This document shows, in pieces, positions 54,521-64,000 of a stretch of 64,000 nt of DNA. Origin of the DNA: Anaerolinea thermolimosa. GTDB lineage: Bacteria; Chloroflexota; Anaerolineae; Anaerolineales; Anaerolineaceae. Location of the stretch: the NCBI RefSeq assembly GCF_001050195.2, contig NZ_DF967965.1:742885-806884 (forward strand), written 5' to 3'. Below the pieces are notes generated by a model. It was given only the letters and a program-made list of their open reading frames with translations, was not told the DNA's origin and searched no databases. Numbering within the stretch: position 1 is the first letter of the stretch; every line of letters begins with the position of its first letter. The position numbers and the translations under genes were made by a program.

Positions 54521-54550
54521 AGCGCGCTAGCCGGGCTGCGCCACGCCCCG
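54476..54550 (-). tRNA. tRNA-Pro (anticodon GGG)
   Basis: A 75-nt cloverleaf on the minus strand: acceptor CGGGGCG with CGCCCCG, D-stem GCGC/GCGC, anticodon stem CTTGC/GCAAG with loop ATGGGGT (anticodon GGG), a T-loop TTCAAAT and a discriminator A. CCA is not encoded. Its 3' part has been supplied by the element, and its own terminator now lies at 46801-46841. Confidence 0.93.
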
Positions 54551-54607
54551 AACATCGATGGCTATTATACTCATGATCGCAAGAAATCGCAACCTTTTTG
54601 GGTCGGT

Positions 54608-55015
54608 TTATTTCGATCTTCCTGCCTGGAAGAAACCGGCGTAAGCTTTATCCTCACCAAGGATATGGTTCACCAGCCATTCTTTAAGAAAGTGAATCAT
54701 CTGCACGCTCAGGCCGATTGTCCCGTCCTGGTACTGACGTTGAAATTCAAGTACTTGTCGCGTCAGGCTTTCATGAGAGGCCTGATGCCGAGCGTACCCG
54801 GGGTACTGGTATTGCACCATCCATTCTTCCTCGCTTGCAAAGTGGACGCGGGTATACTGGATCAGTTTTTCCAGAATGCTCCCGAGTTCTTGTTGTCCTT
54901 TCCCTTCACGCATGGATTCGTGGAGCTCGTTGATTAAATCCACCAGGACGTGATGTTGACGGTCAAAGCGATCCATTCCTACTGAAAAGCGATCTTCCCA
55001 TTGAAGCAGGCTCAT
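54608..55015 (-). CDS. Bacteriohemerythrin
   Basis: A 135-residue four-helix protein with a non-heme di-iron site that binds oxygen. The ligands are visible: His in RQHHVLVDLINELHE, HFASEEEWM (His and Glu), HQASHESL (two His), and the final HILGEDKAYAGFF (His and Asp). The start at 55015 (MSLLQWEDRFSVGMDRFD) has GGAG upstream. It likely senses, stores or scavenges oxygen in a mostly anaerobic or microaerobic cell. It stands alone. Confidence 0.9.
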   Translation of the reverse strand: MSLLQWEDRFSVGMDRFDRQHHVLVDLINELHESMREGKGQQELGSILEKLIQYTRVHFASEEEWMVQYQYPGYARHQASHESLTRQVLEFQRQYQDGTIGLSVQMIHFLKEWLVNHILGEDKAYAGFFQAGRSK

Positions 55016-55097
55016 GCGTAAACTCCAAGTCAGTGTTAAAAATTTCACCCACTGTACCGTAGAGGATGAGCGTTTGCCATAAAAAAAGGGTAAAAGG

Positions 55098-55850
55098 TCA
55101 GGGGACGATCCCCATCGCGTAGAAGGTGGGAACGAAAAGAACGCGGGTGCCTTTCTTCCAGGCCTGGCGGTCTAGCTCTTCCAAAAAATTAAGGTGCTGA
55201 CCATTGACCCGATGCTGTAAATCGGAGCGAAGAACGCACCACTCGAGGTCAAGTTCCTCCCTGGCAGGGGAATCCTGCCACTGCCCCCCGATGACCCCGC
55301 TTTGAATGGCTTGTAGTCCCGCCTCGGAAAACAGGGCGCGGAGTTTTCTACCCATTAATGGGTCGGCTCCCTGTTCCTGTAACGCCCGGGCCTGCCATTG
55401 ACCCAGTTCGGCCAGAGCGTCGGGGTAATCGATGCGCCCGCCATAATCGGGCTCGGCCAGTGCAAGGAGGATTCCGCCGGGAGCGGTTACCCGTTTCATT
55501 TCCATTAGGGCGGCGGGTGCATCTACCCACATCAAGAAAAAGTGGCAAAGGGTAACATCGAAGATGCCCGTGTCGAAGGGTAGAGCGTTTGCGTCTGCCG
55601 TAACAAGATGTGCCTGCGGAGAAAACCGGGAAGCAAAGCGGGCTTTGGTTACCTCGATGTCAACGCCCACAAGCCGGGTGGGTTTCGCATAGGCGAGAAG
55701 GTCTTGAAGAATGACCCCTGTACCACAGCCCACTTCTAATACTGAGCGGGCCTCAGCCAGGTTGCATAGGTTGTACAGGTAGTTTCTCAGAGATTGTGTC
55801 CAGCCGGCCTGTTGGGTGTATCGCCGGTGCCAGTCTGGAAGAGAGATCAT
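55098..55850 (-). CDS. Class I SAM-dependent methyltransferase
   Basis: A 250-residue Rossmann-fold methyltransferase from the ATG at 55850. Motif I is VLEVGCGTGVILQDLL (about 38), followed by LVGVDIE (motif II region), DANALPFDTGIFD and HFFLMWVDAP. Its start overlaps the stop of the degenerate radical SAM gene by 4 bp (ATGA), so it is tightly coupled to the operon that runs from 60504. It is the last gene; a GGGGATCGTCCCC hairpin and a T-run follow the stop. The substrate is unknown; the modified tail of the membrane protein upstream is one possibility. Confidence 0.83.
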   Translation of the reverse strand: MISLPDWHRRYTQQAGWTQSLRNYLYNLCNLAEARSVLEVGCGTGVILQDLLAYAKPTRLVGVDIEVTKARFASRFSPQAHLVTADANALPFDTGIFDVTLCHFFLMWVDAPAALMEMKRVTAPGGILLALAEPDYGGRIDYPDALAELGQWQARALQEQGADPLMGRKLRALFSEAGLQAIQSGVIGGQWQDSPAREELDLEWCVLRSDLQHRVNGQHLNFLEELDRQAWKKGTRVLFVPTFYAMGIVP

Positions 55851-57019
55851 TCCTCCCTCTGCCGAACGTTTTTCCAGATCATTTCCCAGGAGTCGCGCAG
55901 GAGGTTGCCGAGCACCCCGGGTACCCCCTGACTCAACAATACATCTCCATCTGGTTCCACATAGATCCAGGCTTTTCCTGCACCATGAGGGATTTCGCCA
56001 TTGGTCTGAGCGAGCTCCAGCGAAACAGGATTGAATCGCGAATAGGGGACGGGTAAATCCCAAACCAGGGTTAGGCCTCGTTCTGCAATGATCTGCCTTG
56101 CCGTGGGGAGCAAATCCAGCAGTTCTCTTGAACCTGCGCTGAGCGAAACTTTTTGAACCCCCATCGAGGCCAGCCGGTCTACGATGGATGCAAACCGAGG
56201 CTCATCCCGCGAGGTAAGGGTCAGGTGGACTGCAATGGCAAGGTCTTCAGCCAGGCAGTCGCGCAGGGCTTCCCATGAGGCTTCATCCACAGGATCAAGA
56301 ATAAGCATCATGTGGTCCAGGCCGGCCTGCAGCATTCGATGGAGGTAGTCGCGTTCGGCAAAGCGCAGGCCATTGGTGATGACTCCGGTGACCATGCCAA
56401 GCTTACTTGCAAAACCAACCAGATCGGGTAAATCGGGGCGCAGGGTTGGCTCTCCGCCTGTGAAAACCACGTGAGGAATTCCGGCATCCCAGGCCTTTTG
56501 CAGAATGACTTGCCAGTCTGAGTGGGGAAGTTCGTCTTTGACTCGATCTACCGGTACATATTGCTGGTAACCAGAGTCGGGGAGGCGATAGGTGAGGGCA
56601 CAATCCAGGCGGTATGGGGCGGAGATGGCGCCTGAGTAGGGTTCCTCACGGTCGAAGTCCAGATAGGTTACCGGATCGAGATCGGGCACTTCGATCAGGG
56701 CCCGCAGGCGTTCAACCAGATTCTGGTAATCAGCCAGAGCCCGGGTTTCTTGAATGTTATACCGTCTGGCGACCTGTGCGGCGACCTGTTCAGGCGGAGT
56801 GTTGTAAATGAGATGGTAGATATACTCTGCGGCGGTTTGATTGAGATGGATGACCGTACTCCCATTGAGGATGAGTACGCCCCAGCCATCGGGCTCGATG
56901 CGAAGGTGCAGCCGGTAAGGAAACTCAGCATCAGGGGGGGCGGTGTAGGTATATACCCCGGAAGGAAGGGGCCGGTGAGGCGGGAAAAAGCGTTCGACAA
57001 GGGTGCGAAAGGCGTTCAT
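55847..57019 (-). CDS. Degenerate radical SAM paralogue lacking the cluster cysteines
   Basis: A 390-residue paralogue of the next upstream gene. Residues 30-110 match its PqqD-like N-terminal domain (HLRIEPDGWGVLILNGS). The barrel aligns closely (ALTYR, GIPHVVFTGGEPTLRPDLP, TGVITNGLRF). At the three cluster positions Cys is replaced by Leu146, Gly150 and Gln153, with spacing kept. The C-terminal SPASM cysteines are also gone, and the protein ends about 40 residues early. The frame and the SAM-binding GGEPT are preserved, so it is not decaying. It may act as a structural partner of the intact enzyme. It is 13 bp from that gene and overlaps the methyltransferase. Confidence 0.85.
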   Translation of the reverse strand: MNAFRTLVERFFPPHRPLPSGVYTYTAPPDAEFPYRLHLRIEPDGWGVLILNGSTVIHLNQTAAEYIYHLIYNTPPEQVAAQVARRYNIQETRALADYQNLVERLRALIEVPDLDPVTYLDFDREEPYSGAISAPYRLDCALTYRLPDSGYQQYVPVDRVKDELPHSDWQVILQKAWDAGIPHVVFTGGEPTLRPDLPDLVGFASKLGMVTGVITNGLRFAERDYLHRMLQAGLDHMMLILDPVDEASWEALRDCLAEDLAIAVHLTLTSRDEPRFASIVDRLASMGVQKVSLSAGSRELLDLLPTARQIIAERGLTLVWDLPVPYSRFNPVSLELAQTNGEIPHGAGKAWIYVEPDGDVLLSQGVPGVLGNLLRDSWEMIWKNVRQREE

Positions 57020-57032
57020 AGAACCTCGCAGA

Positions 57033-58418
57033 TCAGCTGAATCTCAAAGAGGCTGGTTGTGAAACAGGGATGGACGAACGAGAAAGAGGACATCCACCCC
57101 CACACATCTCAAGAATACTGCATTCCTGGCAGGCAGCCGGGAGATTACGCCGTTCTCTCAGGCTGACCGCAAGCGGGTGATTCCAGATGCCCTCCCAGGG
57201 ATCGTTGGGAAGATACCCCAGAGGCTGATAATAAGACTGGCAGGGCAGAACTGCGCCATCGGGTTCGATGCACATTGCATAAAGAGCAGCCGTGCATCCT
57301 TTCACCCCCAGATCGAGCAAAACTGGATCGAATTCACAATACCGGGTGGGGGTATACCAGATGAGGCGCTGACCGGTTTGGGCCACCCTTGCTCTGGCGG
57401 TTTGAAGCAGTGCGGGAAGGCTGGCTTCCGAAAGGCCGGTACCCACAGCGGCTCCCTTTCCAGAGTAAATCAGGGCATTTAACCCGATGGTAGGAACCCC
57501 CAGTTCGGCCAGGAAGGAGAGCGTTTGATTCAGGGTAGGACTGTTGTGGGTAAGCAGGGTGGTGTTGGTCATGACATAAAGCGGAGAGGCCAGTGCGTTG
57601 CGAATTCCCTGAACCGTCTCCTCCCAGGCTCCACGGGCGCAGACCATGGCGTCATGGATCTGTGGGTCGTGGCTTTCCAGGGTGATCTGGATGTGGTCAA
57701 GTCCGGCTTGAACCAGGGCGTGAACAAAGGCAGGGTCTTTCAATCGGCGTCCATTGGTGTTGACGCCGGTGATTTGCCCATTTTGTTCGGCATGGGCAAT
57801 GAGTTCAGGCAGGTCGGCGCGTAGAGTTGGTTCACCCCCGGTAAAAACGATGTGGGGAATGCCGATCTGCCAGAGGAGATCCAGAATGCGCTTCCATTCT
57901 GTGGTGCTCAATTCAGGGAATTGGCGGGGCCGGGCATTGTAGCAGTGAGCACATTCATTATTGCAACGGTAAGTCAATGCCAGGTCCATACGGTAGGGCG
58001 CGAAAGGCGCGGACTGGAAGGGCATGGTGGTTTCCAGATCGAGTTCACAGAGGGGGCAATGCTCGCCTGGTTCTGTGAGGAGATCGATCCGGGTGGAGAT
58101 CTGGGTGTAATCTTCCGTCAGAGTCTGGCGCGGCGCATGATACCAGTTCTGTAAGGTTTTCAATGCCTGCTGAAGGGGAACTTTTTTCAGCGCCAGGTAC
58201 GCCATACGAGCGGCTGTAGGGTTGAGCTGGTAGGCGCGGCTGGCGTTCACCAGGAGCAAACCACGCCCATCAGGTTCAATACGTAAATGGATGCGAGCCT
58301 TGCCGGCAGGTGTATCCCTTTTGAAGTGATACACCCCACTGGCTGGCGGTAATATGGCCGGATGAGGAGAAAGCCAGCGCGTTAAGCGGGAGGAGATATG
58401 AGACAGTTTTCCTATCAT
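57033..58418 (-). CDS. PqqD-like/radical SAM/SPASM maturase
   Basis: A 461-residue radical SAM enzyme. The N-terminal region (about 25-110, HLRIEPDGRGLLLVNASRAY) resembles PqqD, the peptide-recognition domain of RiPP maturases. The catalytic barrel has the [4Fe-4S] cysteines 152, 156 and 159 (RCNNECAHCYN) and the SAM motif GGEPTLR (about 194). The C-terminal SPASM part has further cysteines for auxiliary clusters (CIEPDGAVLPCQ; CQECSILEMCGGGCP). Such enzymes make thioether or carbon-carbon links in peptides. It starts 6 bp after the Cys-rich-tail gene, the best candidate substrate. Confidence 0.87.
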   Translation of the reverse strand: MIGKLSHISSRLTRWLSPHPAILPPASGVYHFKRDTPAGKARIHLRIEPDGRGLLLVNASRAYQLNPTAARMAYLALKKVPLQQALKTLQNWYHAPRQTLTEDYTQISTRIDLLTEPGEHCPLCELDLETTMPFQSAPFAPYRMDLALTYRCNNECAHCYNARPRQFPELSTTEWKRILDLLWQIGIPHIVFTGGEPTLRADLPELIAHAEQNGQITGVNTNGRRLKDPAFVHALVQAGLDHIQITLESHDPQIHDAMVCARGAWEETVQGIRNALASPLYVMTNTTLLTHNSPTLNQTLSFLAELGVPTIGLNALIYSGKGAAVGTGLSEASLPALLQTARARVAQTGQRLIWYTPTRYCEFDPVLLDLGVKGCTAALYAMCIEPDGAVLPCQSYYQPLGYLPNDPWEGIWNHPLAVSLRERRNLPAACQECSILEMCGGGCPLSRSSIPVSQPASLRFS

Positions 58419-58424
58419 GCTGGT

Positions 58425-60116
58425 TTATCGGCCACCACCGGCGCACGCGCAGGCACAGCCTGCACAGGCACAGGCGCAGGCACAGGAACGCCCACCCCCA
58501 CCACCTCCGCCTTTCCAGGTGGAAGAAGTAGTTTGAGGAACAGGGTTGGTCTTATTGGTGATATTTCCTGTGAAACTGGTGAGGTCTCCAATGACCCCTG
58601 CAGAGAAGCTCTGCACGCCGCCGACGATCGAGGCGGCAAAATCTGCTCCGGGGAGGGTAGGCATCGAGGAAGACGCGGGTGCCTGTCCGACCTGGGCGGG
58701 CGCACGGCTTACAGGGGAACTTCCGGTGGAACGACCGAAACCCGGATCGTACCTTCCCCACCACATGGGGACGACGACAGGCCCACGGCTGAGCACTTCG
58801 CGTGAGCGATCGTCGAAACGGCGGTCGAGCATCGTCCAGTCCATATTTTCGTCAAAACGCTGCATGCGTACTTCGGGCGTGTCGGCGGCCTCTACCTGTT
58901 CCCAGGCTTTTTGCATGATGTCTTTATAATAGTCAACGGTTTCCTTCCGGCTGAAGCCACGCATTTTTTCAGAAACCGAGCGTACTAAAGCGATCATCAT
59001 GTCCTGTAATTTCTGACGTCTTTCCCGCGGAGATTCCTCAGCCATGGCGGTGAGGAAGTCCTTTTCGTAAGATCTTAACTCGACTTCCGCAGGGAGTTCG
59101 TGGATTTGCAATTTCAGAGGGTCACGGCTGATGACCGTGGCGGCTCCCTTCTTGATCACTGAAAAGAGAATCATGCTGAGGATTTTATCCATCGGCTGTT
59201 CCATTAAGATGGCAGCCTCGACAGCGGTTAGGCCTCGCTTAATTCCGTTGCCTTCGAGAGATATTTTTGGTGGAAGGTACTGGAGCTTTCGCTTGCGGTT
59301 GGAGACAACGGAGGCCCAGATGACTAACCCCATAAAGCCGAAGAAACCAAGGCAGAACAGAGCTGGACACAGGCTATCCCAGACATCCTTCGTCACGATT
59401 GGTTCGGTCACCAGTGCGGCTGCGGGTACGGCACGTTGTGGGAAGGCGGCTCCAAAGATGTACTGCGTCTCGGTGTCCGCGTTATTGGCCTGCCAGCGGT
59501 AGAAGATCCGTCCTTCCTGGGTGAAACCCGAGGTGGGTTCTTCAGTACCCGGCCAGGATTGGGGAGTGAACCAGCGAGGTTCATCAGCGTTTAAACCAGG
59601 AGGCAGAATAAGAGAGACGGTTACGTCTGTTTTTCCGTGCACGAACTCACTTCCAAAGGAGTTTGGGGAAAACTGGAAGCTTGCGTACGGTTCGGGAGCG
59701 TTTTCTACTTTGTTGGTTTTATAGAGCATCTTCTGGATACCTGAGATGGTTATCCTGAAAGTGCCCTGGCCACCCGGTGGAATGGCACGTGAGCCCAACC
59801 CAATCGCAACGCCGGGTTTAACATAGGGGGATTCCTCGATGCTGGATACCGGTTGCCCATTGATATCAGCGGTGACATTGTTGAGGCTGTAACTGTAGGT
59901 CGGAAGGCCGATATCGATGTAATCAATTGGCGCCCCTGATGGATCATTCACAAACACATACAGGTAAGAGACCGTTGCCGATCCATCGGCTTCAATGAGG
60001 AGGGTGACTTCTTCACGCTCGACCTGAAAGCTCAGGTTCTGAGCCGAAGCTGGAGTGGTGACAGAAAACAGGATGAGTAAGGTGGCTAAAAAAAGCCAGA
60101 TGCGTTTTAACAACAT
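58425..60116 (-). CDS. DUF2207-like membrane protein with Cys-Ala repeat tail
   Basis: A 563-residue protein. A Sec signal (about 1-25, LFLATLLILFSVTTPASA) is followed by an external beta domain (about 26-240) and one transmembrane helix (about 249-271). Next is a cytoplasmic helical region (GLTAVEAAILMEQPMDKILS; EKDFLTAMAEESPRER), and then a Ser/Pro-rich spacer. It ends with seven glycines and a tail of Cys-Ala repeats, CACACACAGCACACAGGGR. The seven cysteines (545-558) alternate with Ala around one Gly. If the topology is right, the tail is in the cytoplasm, where radical SAM enzymes work. The fold matches DUF2207. SD GGGAGGG precedes the ATG. Confidence 0.83.
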   Translation of the reverse strand: MLLKRIWLFLATLLILFSVTTPASAQNLSFQVEREEVTLLIEADGSATVSYLYVFVNDPSGAPIDYIDIGLPTYSYSLNNVTADINGQPVSSIEESPYVKPGVAIGLGSRAIPPGGQGTFRITISGIQKMLYKTNKVENAPEPYASFQFSPNSFGSEFVHGKTDVTVSLILPPGLNADEPRWFTPQSWPGTEEPTSGFTQEGRIFYRWQANNADTETQYIFGAAFPQRAVPAAALVTEPIVTKDVWDSLCPALFCLGFFGFMGLVIWASVVSNRKRKLQYLPPKISLEGNGIKRGLTAVEAAILMEQPMDKILSMILFSVIKKGAATVISRDPLKLQIHELPAEVELRSYEKDFLTAMAEESPRERRQKLQDMMIALVRSVSEKMRGFSRKETVDYYKDIMQKAWEQVEAADTPEVRMQRFDENMDWTMLDRRFDDRSREVLSRGPVVVPMWWGRYDPGFGRSTGSSPVSRAPAQVGQAPASSSMPTLPGADFAASIVGGVQSFSAGVIGDLTSFTGNITNKTNPVPQTTSSTWKGGGGGGGRSCACACACAGCACACAGGGR

Positions 60117-60150
60117 TTTCCCTCCCGGTGTTTTTATCCCGTGCGGCCCT

Positions 60151-60504
60151 TTACCACTTTGGGTCTTCGGTCAGTTGATAAACTGTATGGCAGTAAGGGC
60201 AGGTCACCATGGGTGCCCCATTCACCACCTTGATGTTCTCAGCGGTCAGAGTGCCCCCGCAGGATTTGCATTTGATCGTGTCCATTCCCACATTGCCGGG
60301 GAGGTCGATTTTCAATGTCACCTGAGTGCCGGCCTCAGCTTTGGCTTTTCGAGATATCAGGTAAAGGATTGTGAGTCCAATGCCGGCGCTGAGCACACCG
60401 ACGACAATCCAGCCGGGTTGCGGGGTTGAGCCAAACGCCCCCCAGATGAATAAAACCCCGAAGAAAATAAGGATCGCTGCCACAATATAACCGATCGTTT
60501 TCAT
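60151..60504 (-). CDS. Zinc-ribbon membrane protein
   Basis: A 117-residue protein from the ATG at 60504 (GGAGG upstream). It has two hydrophobic helices (YIVAAILIFFGVLFIWGAF and GWIVVGVLSAGIGLTILYLI) and a C-terminal zinc ribbon with two CxxC pairs (KCKSCGG and TCPYCHTVY). It is the first gene of the operon and ends 34 bp before the DUF2207-like gene. The ribbon faces the cytoplasm if the two-helix hairpin model is right. It might help present or assemble the tail protein, but that is inference. Confidence 0.72.
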   Translation of the reverse strand: MKTIGYIVAAILIFFGVLFIWGAFGSTPQPGWIVVGVLSAGIGLTILYLISRKAKAEAGTQVTLKIDLPGNVGMDTIKCKSCGGTLTAENIKVVNGAPMVTCPYCHTVYQLTEDPKW

Positions 60505-60527
60505 CCCTGACCTCCACGTTTGAAGAT

Positions 60528-60556
60528 AGTGTAGCATCATCAAATAGGGAGTGCAA
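60528..60556 (-). promoter_or_regulatory. Promoter of the Cys-tail / radical SAM operon
   Basis: On the minus strand TTGCAC (60551-60556), 17-bp spacer, TACACT (60528-60533), about 25 bp before the first start codon. Confidence 0.55.
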
Positions 60557-60619
60557 TAAGGTGAGGCAGTGATGAACGTCATGGATTTATCAAGATTCGC
60601 CAGGAATGGTACAATTGTT

Positions 60620-63903
<3,284 letters not shown>

Positions 63904-63917
63904 CCGGGAAAGATGCG

Positions 63918-64000
63918 ATGGATTATTCGATTGTAGCCACGCTGGGTCCGGCAAGTTCTTCTGAAGAAACCTGGCTGGCCATGGCGGAAGCAGGGGCCAC
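63918..64000 (+). CDS. Pyruvate-kinase-like protein, N-terminal fragment
   Basis: Only about 27 codons are present before the right edge. They read MDYSIVATLGPASSSEETWL and then AMAEAGA. The motif IVATLGPASS is the N-terminal nucleotide and substrate-loop signature of pyruvate kinase (KIVATIGPASS type). The ATG at 63918 is preceded by GGGAAAG; a GTG at 63900 is also in frame. It follows the methyltransferase gene closely and may share its transcript. Confidence 0.6.
   Translation, partial: MDYSIVATLGPASSSEETWLAMAEAGA

Overview
The window is chromosomal DNA of moderate GC content. Its gene set points to a bacterium of the phylum Chloroflexota, most likely class Anaerolineae. The basis is a tuberculosis-type adenosine kinase in one operon with mtnA and ahcY, many Thr/Pro-rich membrane-linker proteins, large DUF2723 and CapA-like membrane or lipoproteins, a cytoplasmic GH13/GH57 pair, and an ftsZ that sits outside any dcw cluster. 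The taxonomy is inferred from gene content, not from a marker search.

Layout. 1-145 is the end of a lipoprotein gene. 346-3721 (+) is a SAM by-product recycling operon (mtnA, adoK, ahcY) behind a consensus promoter. 3785-6398 (-) holds a PfkB kinase, an M20 peptidase and a YbaK-type deacylase. 6481-7112 (-) encodes two small membrane proteins. 7113-7632 has no gene but is rich in hairpins. 7633-9852 (+) is recX and rny. 9885-12803 (-) is an M24 peptidase, MFS and MBL-fold operon. 12877-13446 (-) is an ArsR regulator with a perfect palindromic operator. 13616-20909 holds a secreted triple-repeat protein, a Tat-exported L,D-transpeptidase, hemW, a zinc-ribbon/LysM protein, trxB and an aminotransferase. 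21006-22919 (+) holds a GIN-domain protein, a DUF309 gene broken by one in-frame TGA, and a FabL-like reductase. 22929-26274 (-) is a tandem pair of CapA-like lipoproteins. 26411-34434 holds a thiolase, an AlkZ-like protein, the GH13/GH57 pair and an atypical SDR. 34554-38074 (+) is an ftsZ-centred cluster. 38301-46690 holds membrane proteins, a glycosyltransferase, a PH-domain protein, adenosine deaminase and a chemoreceptor.

46849-54520 is a 7.6-kb integrated element bounded by a perfect 46-bp direct repeat, which is the 3' part of a tRNA-Pro(GGG) gene. It carries a tyrosine integrase, a divergent control region, a D5/SF3 helicase, a CHC2/Toprim primase, a PD-(D/E)XK nuclease, a terminase-small-subunit-like protein and several unknowns, but no capsid, tail or large terminase. 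A 120-bp nested palindrome between helicase and primase looks like its replication origin. This is the gene complement expected of a phage satellite or a minimal integrative replicon.

55098-60504 (-) is a five-gene operon: a zinc-ribbon membrane protein, a DUF2207-like membrane protein ending in a Cys-Ala repeat tail with seven cysteines, an intact PqqD-radical SAM-SPASM protein, a paralogue of it that has lost all three cluster cysteines, and a SAM-dependent methyltransferase. It reads as a candidate system for modifying the cysteine-rich tail of a membrane protein. The window closes with ligA, an RlmI-like methyltransferase and the first codons of a pyruvate-kinase-like gene.
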